The translations under genes were made by a program, and so were the position numbers. Positions 34,662 to 45,167 of a stretch of DNA of 64,000 nt are shown here, one piece after another. The stretch's first letter is position 1, and each line of letters begins with the position of its first letter. The notes under the pieces were generated by a model. It was not told the DNA's origin. It saw only the letters and a list, made by a program, of their open reading frames with translations, and made no database searches. This DNA is from Deferribacter abyssi (GTDB lineage: Bacteria; Chrysiogenota; Deferribacteres; Deferribacterales; Deferribacteraceae): contig NZ_JAQNCS010000008.1 in the NCBI RefSeq assembly GCF_049472655.1, positions 1 through 64,000 on the forward strand, written 5' to 3'.

Positions 34662-37266
34662 AGAGATTAGAGAAAAGTTTTTAAAATTTTTTGAAAGCAA
34701 AGGGCACACAATTGTTCCATCATCATCATTAGTGCCCCATAATGACCCTACGCTTCTTTTTACAAACGCAGGGATGAACCAATTTAAAGATGTTTTTCTT
34801 GGCAGAGAAAAAAGGGATTACACAAGGGCATGCTCTTGTCAAAAAGTTGTAAGAGCAGGTGGTAAGCATAACGACCTTGAAAATGTTGGGCGTACGGCAA
34901 GGCATCACACTTTCTTTGAAATGCTAGGAAACTTCTCTTTTGGTGACTATTTCAAAGAAGGTGCCATAGAATACGCCTGGGAATTTTTAACAAAAATTTT
35001 GGGACTTCCGGCAGATAAACTTTATATCACAATCTACAAAGATGATGATGAAGCTTTTAAGATATGGCACGAAAAAATCGGTGTGCCTGCAGATAGGATT
35101 TACAGAATGGGTGAAAAGGACAATTTTTGGTCAATGGGTGATACTGGGCCATGTGGTCCTTGTTCGGAAATTCTCATAGATCAAGGAAGCGATATAGGCT
35201 GTGGAAGACCGGACTGTGACCCGTATTGCGATTGTGATAGACATCTTGAGCTGTGGAATCTTGTTTTTATGCAATACAATCGTGATGAAAACGGAAATTT
35301 AAATCCTTTACCAAAACCAAGTATTGACACTGGAATGGGATTGGAAAGAGTAACGGCAGTTGTCCAGAAAGTTAAAAGTAATTTTGATACAGATCTTATT
35401 AAGCCAGTAATTGAATATGCTGCCAAAATTTCTGGCAAAAAATATGGTGAAAACGATGAAATAGATACATCTTTGAGAGTTCTTGCTGATCACGCAAGAG
35501 CCACTACATTTCTAATCTCAGACGGTGTTCTCCCTTCTAACGAAGGTAGAGGATATGTATTGAGAAGAATAATGAGAAGAGCTATGCGTCACGGAAAAAT
35601 GCTCGGATTTAAAGAACCATTTTTTTATAAAGTGTGTGAATATGTATCGGATTTTATGAGCGATCCGTATATCGAGCTGCTTGATAAAAAATCTTATGTC
35701 TCAAAAATCGTAAAGTTTGAAGAAGAAAGGTTCAATAAGACCCTTGAAACAGGACTTCGCATTACCGAAGAACTACTGGAAAAATATAAAGATGAGAAAG
35801 TAATTCCTGGAAATGAAATATTCAGATTGTATGATACTTACGGTTTCCCTGTGGATTTGTTAGAAGATATAATGGAAGATAACGGATTCAAATTAGATAT
35901 GTCAGGCTTTGATTCTGAAATGAAAAAACAGCAGGAAAGAGCTAAAAAGGCCTGGACAGGTAGTGGTGATATTCAAGTTGCCGATGTTTATAAGAAACTT
36001 ATCTCAGAAATAAAAAGTGAATTTATCGGTTATGACACATTGAAATCTGATGGAAAAGTTCTTGCCATAATAAAAGACGACAATATATCAGAAACTGCAG
36101 AAAAAGATGAAAAGGTTGAAATAATTCTTGACAAAACCCCATTCTATGCAGAAAGCGGTGGTCAAGTAGGTGATAAAGGGATCCTTTATGCTGAAAATCT
36201 GAAAATTGAAGTTTATGACTGTAAAAAAATCGATACATTGATTGTCCATCATGCAGTGATAAAAAATGGTACATTAAAAACCGGTACAACTGTAACAGCA
36301 GAAGTTGATGAAGATTTAAGAAAAAATACCGAAAGAAATCATACAGCAACTCATTTACTACACAAGGCTCTACAGGAAGTACTTGGTGATCATGTTAGAC
36401 AGGCAGGCTCTCTCGTATCACCTGATAGACTCAGATTTGATTTTACTCATTTTGCACCAGTAGACGATAAAGAAATTGAAAAAATTGAAAAAATTATCAA
36501 TGAACAAATTATTGCAAACAAAGCTGTGAGAAAAACTATCAAGCCTATAGAACAAGCTATAAAAGAAGGTGCTATGGCTCTTTTTGGTGAGAAATATGAT
36601 AAAGAAGTACGTGTAGTCGAAATACCTGAATTTAGTAAAGAGCTTTGTGGTGGTTGTCATGTTGAGCATACCGGTGATATAGGGTTATTCAAAATAATTA
36701 ATGAGACAAGCGTAGCTGCAGGTGTAAGGAGAATCGAAGCTGTAACAGCCTTAAACGCAGTAAAATTCGTTAATAATATCATCAAATCTGCAAAGGTAAC
36801 AGCCTCTTTATTAAAAACCTCCATAGACGAAACACCTAAAAAAGTGGAAGAACTTATTGAAAACCATAAAAATTTACAAAAAGAATTAAATCAAATCAAA
36901 GATAAGCTCAACGCTTCCAAAGCTGATGAGCTTTTAAATAACGTTAAAGAAATTAACGGTATAAAAATTTTAACAGTAAGAATGGACAATACAGAAATAA
37001 ATTCCATTAGAAATTTTATAGATATGGCAAAAGCCAAACTAAAAAGTGGAATAGTTCTTGTAGGTTCTGTCAGTGGAGAAAAAGTTACCTTTATATGTGG
37101 CGTTACTAAAGATTTAATTAATAAATATAAAGCCGGAGATATCGTTAGAGAAGTTGCCAAAATAGCCGGTGGTAGTGGAGGTGGTAAACCAGAGTTGGCT
37201 CAAGCAGGTGGCAAAAAACCAGAAAAAATACAAGAAGCTTTAAACCAAATTTATAATCTAGTTTAG
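34651..37266 (+). CDS. alaS: Alanyl-tRNA synthetase
   Basis: 871 aa, full length. It charges tRNA-Ala. Class II core at the N-terminus (KGHTIVPSSSLVP, TNAGMNQFKDVFLG, FFEMLGNFSFGDYF), then the editing domain with zinc ligands HTATH (about 571) and CGGCHVEHTGD (about 669), and the C-Ala domain with DHHA1-type glycine motif GGSGGGKPELAQAGG. A GGAGAG ribosome site lies inside the HNH gene. An intrinsic terminator follows at 37322. Confidence 0.98.
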   Translation: MTGKEIREKFLKFFESKGHTIVPSSSLVPHNDPTLLFTNAGMNQFKDVFLGREKRDYTRACSCQKVVRAGGKHNDLENVGRTARHHTFFEMLGNFSFGDYFKEGAIEYAWEFLTKILGLPADKLYITIYKDDDEAFKIWHEKIGVPADRIYRMGEKDNFWSMGDTGPCGPCSEILIDQGSDIGCGRPDCDPYCDCDRHLELWNLVFMQYNRDENGNLNPLPKPSIDTGMGLERVTAVVQKVKSNFDTDLIKPVIEYAAKISGKKYGENDEIDTSLRVLADHARATTFLISDGVLPSNEGRGYVLRRIMRRAMRHGKMLGFKEPFFYKVCEYVSDFMSDPYIELLDKKSYVSKIVKFEEERFNKTLETGLRITEELLEKYKDEKVIPGNEIFRLYDTYGFPVDLLEDIMEDNGFKLDMSGFDSEMKKQQERAKKAWTGSGDIQVADVYKKLISEIKSEFIGYDTLKSDGKVLAIIKDDNISETAEKDEKVEIILDKTPFYAESGGQVGDKGILYAENLKIEVYDCKKIDTLIVHHAVIKNGTLKTGTTVTAEVDEDLRKNTERNHTATHLLHKALQEVLGDHVRQAGSLVSPDRLRFDFTHFAPVDDKEIEKIEKIINEQIIANKAVRKTIKPIEQAIKEGAMALFGEKYDKEVRVVEIPEFSKELCGGCHVEHTGDIGLFKIINETSVAAGVRRIEAVTALNAVKFVNNIIKSAKVTASLLKTSIDETPKKVEELIENHKNLQKELNQIKDKLNASKADELLNNVKEINGIKILTVRMDNTEINSIRNFIDMAKAKLKSGIVLVGSVSGEKVTFICGVTKDLINKYKAGDIVREVAKIAGGSGGGKPELAQAGGKKPEKIQEALNQIYNLV

Positions 37267-37321
37267 TTTTCAACTAATAACCAATTCTTTATTATCTTAA
37301 TAAACTATTTTTAAACTGTAA

Positions 37322-37345
37322 GGAGGGATTCACCCTCCCTCTCTT
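37322..37345 (+). terminator. Intrinsic terminator after alaS
   Basis: GGAGGG-ATTCA-CCCTCC, a 6-bp perfect stem, then CTCTCTTTT. It lies 56 bp after the alaS stop. Confidence 0.75.
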
Positions 37346-37527
37346 TTACTCTTTGAAAAACTAACTTAGGAATATATCCTTGAACATACTACAGAAAGGT
37401 AAAGAAAAAATTAAAGGAAATATTAGACTAAAAAAATCAGGTGAAGTTAGGAAAACTGCAAAAATCTAAAATCACACAATCTTATAAAACAATATTTTAT
37501 AAAAATAGTTCTTGCATATTTAATTTA

Positions 37528-37544
37528 ACTAACATATAGTTAGT
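37528..37544. promoter_or_regulatory. Operator-like palindrome upstream of the GGDEF/EAL gene
   Basis: ACTAAC-ATATA-GTTAGT is a perfect 6+5+6 inverted repeat 45 bp before the ATG at 37590. The rest of 37267-37589 holds the alaS terminator and a TTG-initiated 29-codon basic frame (37380-37469) without a ribosome site, which I do not call a gene. Confidence 0.35.
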
Positions 37545-37589
37545 GAATTTTTAACATATATACTTTTATACTTTACATAGGAAATCATA

Positions 37590-40500
37590 ATGTTGGTAGA
37601 AGATTTTATAAGAATTTTAAACAATTCAAATATTATTGGGTATTATATTTATCAAAACAACGGTATAATCGTAGAAGCCAATGATTGTATGGCAGCAATT
37701 CTCGGATTTAACAAAAAAAGTGAATTATTAGGTAAAAATATAAAAGATTTTTTGTATGAAAATAGAAGTGAAATGGAAACAATTATTCGTAAAAGAACTC
37801 AGGGAGAAAAACTCCTCAAAGAATACCATAAATATACATTCATAGGAAAAGATGGAGCTTTAGTATATACTGATGCAATAACATACACAGTCTCTTATAA
37901 AAATAAATTCTCAGGCTTTGCTCTCGTAGTTGATAAAACAAAGGAATTTTCATATTTGAAACTATATAAGTTTCTATCTTATATTAATAAATTAATCATC
38001 GAATCATCAGACGAAAAAGAAGTTTTGAAAAAAACCTGTGATATCTTAGTTGATATTATAGGATACACAGTTGTTGGGTTTGGTATAATAGATAGAAAAA
38101 CTAAAAATTTGAATATGCTCTACAGTAGATCTAAAAATATTGAGGCAGCTTTTGATTTAATAAAACTTCATATAAATGTAGAAACCACCTCAAACTCAAG
38201 TCAAGGTACTGTATTCCATGCATATAAAAAAAACAAAATCGTTACTTTCAATAATGTACAAAATCGTAAAAATATGCTCACTTGGAAAAACTTTTTTAAA
38301 AAATATAATATCCATTCGGCATGCTCTATACCTATAAAAAAAGATGGTAAAATTAAATATATTTTGCTTATTGATGATAGCTATAAAGACTCCTTTGATG
38401 ATAAACATTTATCTTTAATGACAAGGATAAAACTTGATTTAGAGTTTCTAATACAAAAAGTAAATAGACTAAAAAAAATAGAGCTTCTTGATAAAGCAAT
38501 AGAATCATCCCACGAATGGTTCATTATAACAGATAATGACGGCTATATTACATACTGCAACGATTCAGTTGAGCAAATAAGTGGATACAACAAAAGTCAA
38601 TTAATTGGTAAAAAAACAAATATTTTTAAATCTGGACTACATGACCTATCTTTTTATAAGAATCTTTGGGATACAATAAAAAGTGGTAAAATTTTTTCTT
38701 CCCGAATAATTAACAAAAGAGAAGATGGAAGCTTTTATCATCTTGAGAAAATCATAGTGCCCATCAGAGAACATGGAGATATAGTAAATTTTGTTGATTT
38801 ATCAAAAGATGTAACTCAACTTGTTTATCAAGAAAAAAAACTAGAGTTTCAGCTAAAAATCTACAACACTCTTTATAATATGCTAAGTATGTATATCGAA
38901 CTAATTGATACCAAAGATTTTACAAAAAAATTACTCAAAATAATTTCTGAAAAATTAGATATTCCCCTAGTCATTTTGTTTAAACAGTATAAATCTGAAA
39001 AGACAGATTTAAGTTTTTATATTAAAGAAAATTCTGACTTAAATGAATCAGTGATTAACAATTTGACAAACTATATATTAACACAAAACCTTTTTAATAA
39101 GGAGATTATTTGTATTAAAAATCTTGATATAAATTATTTTTCTATAATTCTTTCCTTAAATAAAAACGATTTTTTATTTGAAGGGTTAATATTAATTATA
39201 CCTTGGGAATACGAAAACTTTACAGATTTTTTCGAACTTTTATTGAAAGAAGTAAAACTTTTAGTAAACCACTTAGAACAAAAAAATAAATTGAGTATCA
39301 TTAATAATGCACTTAAAAACAGTTTTGACATGGTAATCATAACAGATCCAGATTTTAATATTTTACAAATTGAAGAGAATATGAGAGAAAAGTCTTTTAT
39401 CAAAAATACGAAAAAGTTACAAGGCAAACATATTAGTGAATTCTCAGATATATTTGAAGATAGCATAGTTTATAAAAATCTAAAAACTACGATCATTAAA
39501 GAAGGATCTTTATCTAAGTTTGTTAACTTCTATGACATCAACGGAAACATTAAGAAATTCTACACAACTATAGTTGCCCATTTTGAAAATAAAATCCATA
39601 AGAACTTTATCTTTTTATGCAATCAATTGTCAAATGAAACAAAACTAATCGATGAGTTAGACAAATTCCTAAACTACGACTCTACAACAGGATTAATTAA
39701 TGCAAAAAGTTTCCAAAAGAATGTTGTTGATTATTTAGATTCAATTTTTAATAAAAATACTATTTTTGGAATAGTTATCATAAACCATCTAAATTTTGGA
39801 GAAATCAATAGAGCTTTCGGTTTTAATGCAGGAAATTTAATCATTAGTGAAATAGGTGAACGAATAAAAAAAGTTTTAAGAAATTATGATATAATAGCTA
39901 AACTAGAATCTGATAGATTTGGCATTCTTTTAAAAGATTTAATCAATGAAAACGATATAATGATTGTCATTAATAAAATAAAAAATGAGTTATTAAATCC
40001 CTTTCACATAAAAGAAAGTACAATTCAACTCAACTTTACTTTTGGAGTAGTTATTTACCCAAAAGATGGTAAAAATTATGATGAATTAATACATCGTACC
40101 CATATAGCTTTATTGGATGCAAAATTTAAAAAAGATAAAATAGGATTTTATTCAAAAACATTGGAAATCAGCTCAAAAAAACGGTTAGAGTTAAAAACTC
40201 ATTTGAAAAAAGCTTTAGATAATAATGAAATAAGAGTTTTTTATCAACCATATGTTGATAAAGATGGAAACATCGTAGGTGCAGAATCTTTACTTAGATG
40301 GTTTAAAGATGGAGAATTAGTTCCAACTGGAAGTTTTATAGAATATTTAGAATCTATAAATTTAATTATTGATATAGAACATTTTGTTTTTGAAGAAGTT
40401 ATTAATTGCACAAGAAAAATACCTATTCCTTTTAAATTTGCTATCAATATTTCCAAACAGACTTTAACAAACTCATCAACTATAACTAAGTTATCATCTT

Positions 40501-40937
40501 TATTAAACAATAATGATATTAGAAAATCTAGTTTAATATTTGAAATTGTAGAGCGTATTTATGTGGATGATTTTGACGAAGTCGTAAAAGTCATCAATTC
40601 TATCAGCAAGTTAGGCATCGATTTTTCTTTAGATGATTTTGGTACTGGATTTTCATCTTTAACATTGTTAGCTAATTTACCATTAAAATCCTTAAAAATA
40701 GACCTAATGTTTGTTAGAGAAATCCCACATAATGATAAAATATTAAATTTAATTAAATCAATTATCTTTATGGCAAAACAGCTAAATTTAAAAGTCATAG
40801 CTGAAGGAGTAGAAACTAGCGAACAATTCAAAATATTAAAAGAGCTTGGATGTGATTATTTTCAAGGTTTTTACTTTTACAAACCTATGTGTAAAGAAGA
40901 TCTCCTCTCAATATTAGAAAACATTTGTAATAAATAA
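37590..40937 (+). CDS. Multi-sensor GGDEF-EAL protein, probable c-di-GMP phosphodiesterase
   Basis: 1115 aa, soluble. PAS (about 5-115), GAF (about 130-285), PAS (about 300-415), a second GAF-like region (about 425-560), PAS-like (about 570-685), GGDEF (about 700-855) and EAL (about 865-1110). The GGDEF motif has decayed to ESDRF (773-777), so no cyclase activity is expected. The EAL domain keeps catalytic residues: ESLLRW (E899), NISKQ, EIVE, SLDDFGTGFSS, KID and AEGVET..QGFYF. It likely hydrolyses c-di-GMP under control of the sensors. The MCP-like gene follows 18 bp later, so the two are probably co-transcribed. Confidence 0.9.
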   Translation: MLVEDFIRILNNSNIIGYYIYQNNGIIVEANDCMAAILGFNKKSELLGKNIKDFLYENRSEMETIIRKRTQGEKLLKEYHKYTFIGKDGALVYTDAITYTVSYKNKFSGFALVVDKTKEFSYLKLYKFLSYINKLIIESSDEKEVLKKTCDILVDIIGYTVVGFGIIDRKTKNLNMLYSRSKNIEAAFDLIKLHINVETTSNSSQGTVFHAYKKNKIVTFNNVQNRKNMLTWKNFFKKYNIHSACSIPIKKDGKIKYILLIDDSYKDSFDDKHLSLMTRIKLDLEFLIQKVNRLKKIELLDKAIESSHEWFIITDNDGYITYCNDSVEQISGYNKSQLIGKKTNIFKSGLHDLSFYKNLWDTIKSGKIFSSRIINKREDGSFYHLEKIIVPIREHGDIVNFVDLSKDVTQLVYQEKKLEFQLKIYNTLYNMLSMYIELIDTKDFTKKLLKIISEKLDIPLVILFKQYKSEKTDLSFYIKENSDLNESVINNLTNYILTQNLFNKEIICIKNLDINYFSIILSLNKNDFLFEGLILIIPWEYENFTDFFELLLKEVKLLVNHLEQKNKLSIINNALKNSFDMVIITDPDFNILQIEENMREKSFIKNTKKLQGKHISEFSDIFEDSIVYKNLKTTIIKEGSLSKFVNFYDINGNIKKFYTTIVAHFENKIHKNFIFLCNQLSNETKLIDELDKFLNYDSTTGLINAKSFQKNVVDYLDSIFNKNTIFGIVIINHLNFGEINRAFGFNAGNLIISEIGERIKKVLRNYDIIAKLESDRFGILLKDLINENDIMIVINKIKNELLNPFHIKESTIQLNFTFGVVIYPKDGKNYDELIHRTHIALLDAKFKKDKIGFYSKTLEISSKKRLELKTHLKKALDNNEIRVFYQPYVDKDGNIVGAESLLRWFKDGELVPTGSFIEYLESINLIIDIEHFVFEEVINCTRKIPIPFKFAINISKQTLTNSSTITKLSSLLNNNDIRKSSLIFEIVERIYVDDFDEVVKVINSISKLGIDFSLDDFGTGFSSLTLLANLPLKSLKIDLMFVREIPHNDKILNLIKSIIFMAKQLNLKVIAEGVETSEQFKILKELGCDYFQGFYFYKPMCKEDLLSILENICNK

Positions 40938-40955
40938 TTTAAACAGGAGTTTATT

Positions 40956-42260
40956 ATGAAACTATATTATTTCTTTTATGTTTCTATAATATTTTTGATT
41001 TTAATTGGAAATCTTATTAAAAGTATATATTACCAAATAGGTTATGACATTTTGGTGTTATCATTTTTTTTTATGACTTTTTCCTATTATAAGAAAAAAA
41101 ACAAAAAACATAATTATAATTATAACAATAATGTAATAGCAGAAAAAATTAATACAGAAATCTTTGAGTTATTAAAATCTCAGACGATAATTACTTTAAA
41201 AAATAAAGAAGTAAATAATATAACAAAAGAGCTATTAAAAGACATTGCCTCAAAAATTGAAAAGGAAACTGTTACTGTAATAAACAGATTCTATAATATA
41301 CTTGAAGAACTAAGCTTAAATACAACTAATATCGAGAAAAGAACTAAAGAAATAGAAGGAAAAATCATCCATAAATTGCACGCTTTAATCCAATTTAAAT
41401 TACAAAATCAGTTGTGTAAAAATAACCATGAATGTATTAAGTCAGGAGTATGTATAAATATGAAGAATAAAAAAATGATATTAGACGAAATAAAAAAACA
41501 ACAACTTGAAGAACTAAGCAAAATGATAACTCCTGAAGAAGTAAATGAAAGTATTGAAAGTTTTTCAAATGCTGTCAATCAATTTAAATTAATAGAATCT
41601 ATGACCAAAAAAATCACTGATATTGCTGACAAAACAAATTTATTATCACTAAATGCCTCCATCGAAGCTGCAAGAGCAGGAGAACACGGAAAGGGGTTTG
41701 CCGTTGTTTCAGATGAAATCCGTAAACTAGCAGATATATCGGGTAAAGTTGCAAAAGAAATCAGGAATGTTATCAAAAAAACAACTGATAGTATAGCTGT
41801 TTTTGAGAAAAAGTTTGAAAAAGTTAGTGGTAATAGTTTAAAAGTAAGAAGCGATTTTAAACAGCTAAATGAATCATTGATTAATCTAACGATGTCTTTA
41901 GAAGAAATTTCAGAAACTACAAAATTCTTAATTTCTGATAACAGCACAATATACCAACAAATTAATGATATTATAACAAGTTTACAATTTGAAGACCTCA
42001 CAAAGCAAATGACTTATCATGTAATAGAATTAGTTGATGAAAGAAATAAAGAAATCGATAACTTTATGGAACTAAAACTACAATCCTTATTGAAGGATAT
42101 AATAAGTGATGAAAACATTGATTCTTTAAAAAAAGAAATTATGGATATCTTGACATCTAAAGCTACAGTAGAAGATGAAAAACGTATAGCTAAAAAAATA
42201 TTTACAAACTCAGAAGAAAAAAAACAAGAAAAAGATGATGAAAAAATCGTGTTTTTCTAA
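40956..42260 (+). CDS. Membrane MCP-like receptor with a cysteine triad
   Basis: 434 aa. Two close N-terminal membrane helices (about 3-22 and 27-46) with no periplasmic domain, a cytoplasmic helical region, then a canonical signalling tip (NLLSLNASIEAARAGEHGKG, about 228-247). C154-x5-C160-x5-C166 sits in the cytoplasmic region before the hairpin, possibly binding metal or an Fe-S cluster; it is not the known CZB motif. Signalling to CheA through CheW is expected. An AGGAG ribosome site precedes the ATG. It is convergent with the REC-EAL gene. Confidence 0.88.
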   Translation: MKLYYFFYVSIIFLILIGNLIKSIYYQIGYDILVLSFFFMTFSYYKKKNKKHNYNYNNNVIAEKINTEIFELLKSQTIITLKNKEVNNITKELLKDIASKIEKETVTVINRFYNILEELSLNTTNIEKRTKEIEGKIIHKLHALIQFKLQNQLCKNNHECIKSGVCINMKNKKMILDEIKKQQLEELSKMITPEEVNESIESFSNAVNQFKLIESMTKKITDIADKTNLLSLNASIEAARAGEHGKGFAVVSDEIRKLADISGKVAKEIRNVIKKTTDSIAVFEKKFEKVSGNSLKVRSDFKQLNESLINLTMSLEEISETTKFLISDNSTIYQQINDIITSLQFEDLTKQMTYHVIELVDERNKEIDNFMELKLQSLLKDIISDENIDSLKKEIMDILTSKATVEDEKRIAKKIFTNSEEKKQEKDDEKIVFF

Positions 42261-42338
42261 ACTAATAAAAAGCAGTTTCTCAATAAATAAACTTTTATAC
42301 CAATAAATTTAGCCAATCTATATTTTTACATTTTTTTA

Positions 42339-43562
42339 TTAAGAAATATGCTTATCTTTTAAATATTCTATTGCTAATTCAAATTCTAAAGGCTTAGAAT
42401 AATAAAAACCTTGAGCAATATTACATCCAATAGTTTTTAAATAATCAACTTCTTCTTTAGTTTCACAACCTTCTGCCACAATAGATAGCCCTAACTTTTC
42501 AGCTAATAACTTTGTAGAAAGTACTATACCTTGATTTTTCTCATTTTTTTGTATATTCCTAACAAAAGTTCTATCAATTTTCAGCTCTGTGAAAGGAATT
42601 GCCTTTAACTGTGCTAGCGATGAATATCCTGTCCCAAAATCATCAATGGAAAGTTTAAACCCCTTCAGTCTAAATCGTGTTAATGAACTTAAAACTTTAT
42701 CCATGTCATTAGCCAAACCACTCTCCGTAATCTCCAAAACAACTTGGTTAGGAGAAATACCACTTATATTAACTTTATTAACGAGTTCATCAAAAAACTT
42801 ATCATACTCCAACAAATTAACAAATATATTTATAGACACATATATATTTGAACTTATTTCACAACTCCTTTTCATAAATTCAACTGCTTTATCAAATATT
42901 TGCATAGTAAATAAATATTGCATTTCTAAATCAGACTCAATTATAGATATAAACTTAAAAGGTGATACTATACCATCCTCTTTATGAAACCATCTTGCTA
43001 AAGCTTCAAAACCAACAATTTCATTATTAAACAAATTAATCTGTGGCTGAAAGTACAAAAGAAACTCTTTATTCTTTATTGCAAATAATATTTCATCTTT
43101 ATTATATAAATTATCCTTTTCAATGCTTTTATGAGTTTTAGATGATTCAATCTTTTCTAACACAACACTCTTAAAATTCTCCATCAATCTACGCAAAACA
43201 GAAAAATTGAATGGTTTTGAAAAAACACCTAAAACTGGAATATTATAATGCTTTACAAGATTCTCAACACTTTCTAATATAGAATTATCCATACCGCTAA
43301 TAATGGCTACGCTTTTAGCAAATTTTTTACTATTCAACTCTTCTAAAAATTTTACACCATCAATACCTGGTACATTTAAATCTGTTAAAATAATATCGAA
43401 AATCAACCCATCTTTTTTATATTTATTAAGCTTTTTTATAGCTTCTAATCCATCATTGGCGCCATCAACAAACCCCACACCTGCATTCATTACCACATGT
43501 TTAATTACATCAAACTGAATAATATCATCTTCTAAAATAAATACATTAAAGATATCACTCAT
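42339..43562 (-). CDS. Response regulator with EAL phosphodiesterase domain
   Basis: 407 aa from ATG 43562 (GAGGAAAC upstream; a TTG four codons earlier is less likely). Receiver domain about 1-135 (LEDD pocket, phospho-Asp in ILTDLNVPG, Lys in FSKPF). EAL domain about 155-405, fully conserved: FEALARW, NIFVN, EITESGL, SIDDFGTGYSS, KIDRTFV, AEGCET and AQGFYYSKP. c-di-GMP hydrolysis controlled by phosphorylation is expected. Its kinase is not adjacent; CheA or the hybrid kinase in the cluster are candidates. Confidence 0.93.
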   Translation of the reverse strand: MSDIFNVFILEDDIIQFDVIKHVVMNAGVGFVDGANDGLEAIKKLNKYKKDGLIFDIILTDLNVPGIDGVKFLEELNSKKFAKSVAIISGMDNSILESVENLVKHYNIPVLGVFSKPFNFSVLRRLMENFKSVVLEKIESSKTHKSIEKDNLYNKDEILFAIKNKEFLLYFQPQINLFNNEIVGFEALARWFHKEDGIVSPFKFISIIESDLEMQYLFTMQIFDKAVEFMKRSCEISSNIYVSINIFVNLLEYDKFFDELVNKVNISGISPNQVVLEITESGLANDMDKVLSSLTRFRLKGFKLSIDDFGTGYSSLAQLKAIPFTELKIDRTFVRNIQKNEKNQGIVLSTKLLAEKLGLSIVAEGCETKEEVDYLKTIGCNIAQGFYYSKPLEFELAIEYLKDKHIS

Positions 43563-43697
43563 ATGTTTCCTCAACTACTTAAAAACTACGTTGCAAACAG
43601 TATTTAAAATAATAACTAAACTTATAGTTTAACACAAACAAATAAAGAATTACTCTATTTTCTAATATAATTCCTCAACAACGCATTGTCAAACACT

Positions 43698-44081
43698 TTA
43701 ACTATTACTCAACACATTTAACACATAATGAACCAATATATCTGGATTTACAGGCTTTTCTAAAATAACTGAGACATCAGTTTTATCGCTTTTAAGTTTA
43801 TCTATTGTGTCTAAATCTGCTGTTAACATAATAATAGGTAACTTTTTATAATCATAGAGCTTTCTTATTCGGTCAACAAATTCAAAACCATCCATTTTCG
43901 GCATATTAGCATCCAAAATTATAACATCAATTTTCTTATCAAGCTTTTTAAGCCCATCAAAACCATTTTCAGCTTCTATAATATTAGCATTATAACTTTC
44001 AAGTATATCCTTAACAATTATCCTGTTCATTAAATTATCATCTATTATCATTATATTATAATTATTCAGATTATAGTTCAT
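43698..44081 (-). CDS. Single-domain response regulator (CheY-like)
   Basis: 127 aa receiver domain only: acidic pair in IIDDN, phospho-Asp in ILDANMPKMDG (about 56), Thr in MLTAD and Lys in EKPVN. No output domain. It lies between the REC-EAL gene and parA, 123 bp from the former, with its own weak ribosome site. It may tune motor or kinase output or act as a phosphate sink. Confidence 0.9.
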   Translation of the reverse strand: MNYNLNNYNIMIIDDNLMNRIIVKDILESYNANIIEAENGFDGLKKLDKKIDVIILDANMPKMDGFEFVDRIRKLYDYKKLPIIMLTADLDTIDKLKSDKTDVSVILEKPVNPDILVHYVLNVLSNS

Positions 44082-44379
44082 TTCTTTATAAATCCATATT
44101 TACACACAATTACATTTATTTTATAATAATAGAAATAAAAAAAAAAAAATCAACAAATAAAAAACTATCAAGCATAGTTCATAATAACGTATTTAAAATC
44201 TGATTTGTCCTGTTGAAAACAATACATGGTACATGCTAAAAACTATAGTAATCGAATATTAGTAACTAAGTTTAATAATTCATTATACACAACAGTAAAC
44301 ATTATTAACCCTTTTTCCAAATAAACTTTAAAAAAATGATAACTTGACTTTTATTTTTAAACAAATAAAGTTCTAAACA
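44082..44379. other. Divergent 298-bp intergenic region, no gene seen
   Basis: Very AT-rich, with a 13-base A-run near 44138. It must hold the start sites for the receiver gene (left) and the ParA-like gene (right). A TTGACT (44345-44350) and an inverted pair AACTTTA / TAAAGTT (near 44324 and 44367) lie before the ParA-like start, but no convincing -10 box was identified. Confidence 0.4.
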
Positions 44380-45159
44380 ATGGACACATATGTAATTACA
44401 TTTGCAAATAAAAAAGGTGGTAGTGGGAAAACAACTGTTACTTTAAATATAGGAGCTATCTTAGGAGAGAGAGGATATAAAGTATTATTGATAGATCTCG
44501 ACCCACAGGCCCATCTATCTTATTGGAGTGGAATAGATTTCAATAAAGATTTCTACTCAATTTATGACTGTTTATTAGATAAATGTCCAATTTCTGAAAC
44601 AATATATACTCCAAGGCATAGATTGTATAATATTATTCCAATATCAAATAAGTTTGATAAAAATATTATTTCCGCATTGATAAACATGAAAAACTCCGAA
44701 TTTAGATTAAAAAGAAAACTCTTAAACTATAAAAGAAAATATGATTATATACTTATAGATACATCTCCTACTCTTGCATTAATGACATTAAATGCTTTAA
44801 TAGCATCAAACTTTGTAATAGTACCGGTTATACTAAATTTTTTAGCAATAGAAGGATTTTCTCAGCTAATGAGTAACTTATACAATATTAATAAACTTTA
44901 TAACCCTTATCTTCAATTACTAGGAATTATCCCAAACCAGTTTGACATCAGAAGTAATCATGCCAAAAAAATGCTTTCAGATATTTCGGAAAATTTTGAT
45001 AAAAAAATAATATTTCCTAAACTGCGAAATGATATAAAGCTAGCTGAAGCACCAGAATACAGACTCCCAATAAATTTATATGCTAAGAAAAGCAAAGCAA
45101 ATATGGATTTTAATCTAATTGTTGACTACTTATTAGATGTTTTAAAACAATACTCTTAA
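44380..45159 (+). CDS. ParA/Soj-family ATPase of the chemosensory cluster
   Basis: 259 aa. Deviant Walker A KKGGSGKTT (11-19), Walker A' LLIDLDPQAHLS and Walker B YILIDTSP (about 124-131). There is no N-terminal HTH and no parB partner. Genes of this type inside che clusters (PpfA/ParC-like) position cytoplasmic or polar chemoreceptor arrays. The two-tip soluble receptor encoded next fits such cargo. The ATG has no ribosome site. Confidence 0.85.
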   Translation: MDTYVITFANKKGGSGKTTVTLNIGAILGERGYKVLLIDLDPQAHLSYWSGIDFNKDFYSIYDCLLDKCPISETIYTPRHRLYNIIPISNKFDKNIISALINMKNSEFRLKRKLLNYKRKYDYILIDTSPTLALMTLNALIASNFVIVPVILNFLAIEGFSQLMSNLYNINKLYNPYLQLLGIIPNQFDIRSNHAKKMLSDISENFDKKIIFPKLRNDIKLAEAPEYRLPINLYAKKSKANMDFNLIVDYLLDVLKQYS

Positions 45160-45167
45160 AAAAAAGT

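Noticed and set aside
37380..37469. A TTG-started 29-codon basic peptide after alaS
   Set aside because: No proper ribosome site, very short, Lys-rich as expected of AT-rich noise, and it follows a terminator.
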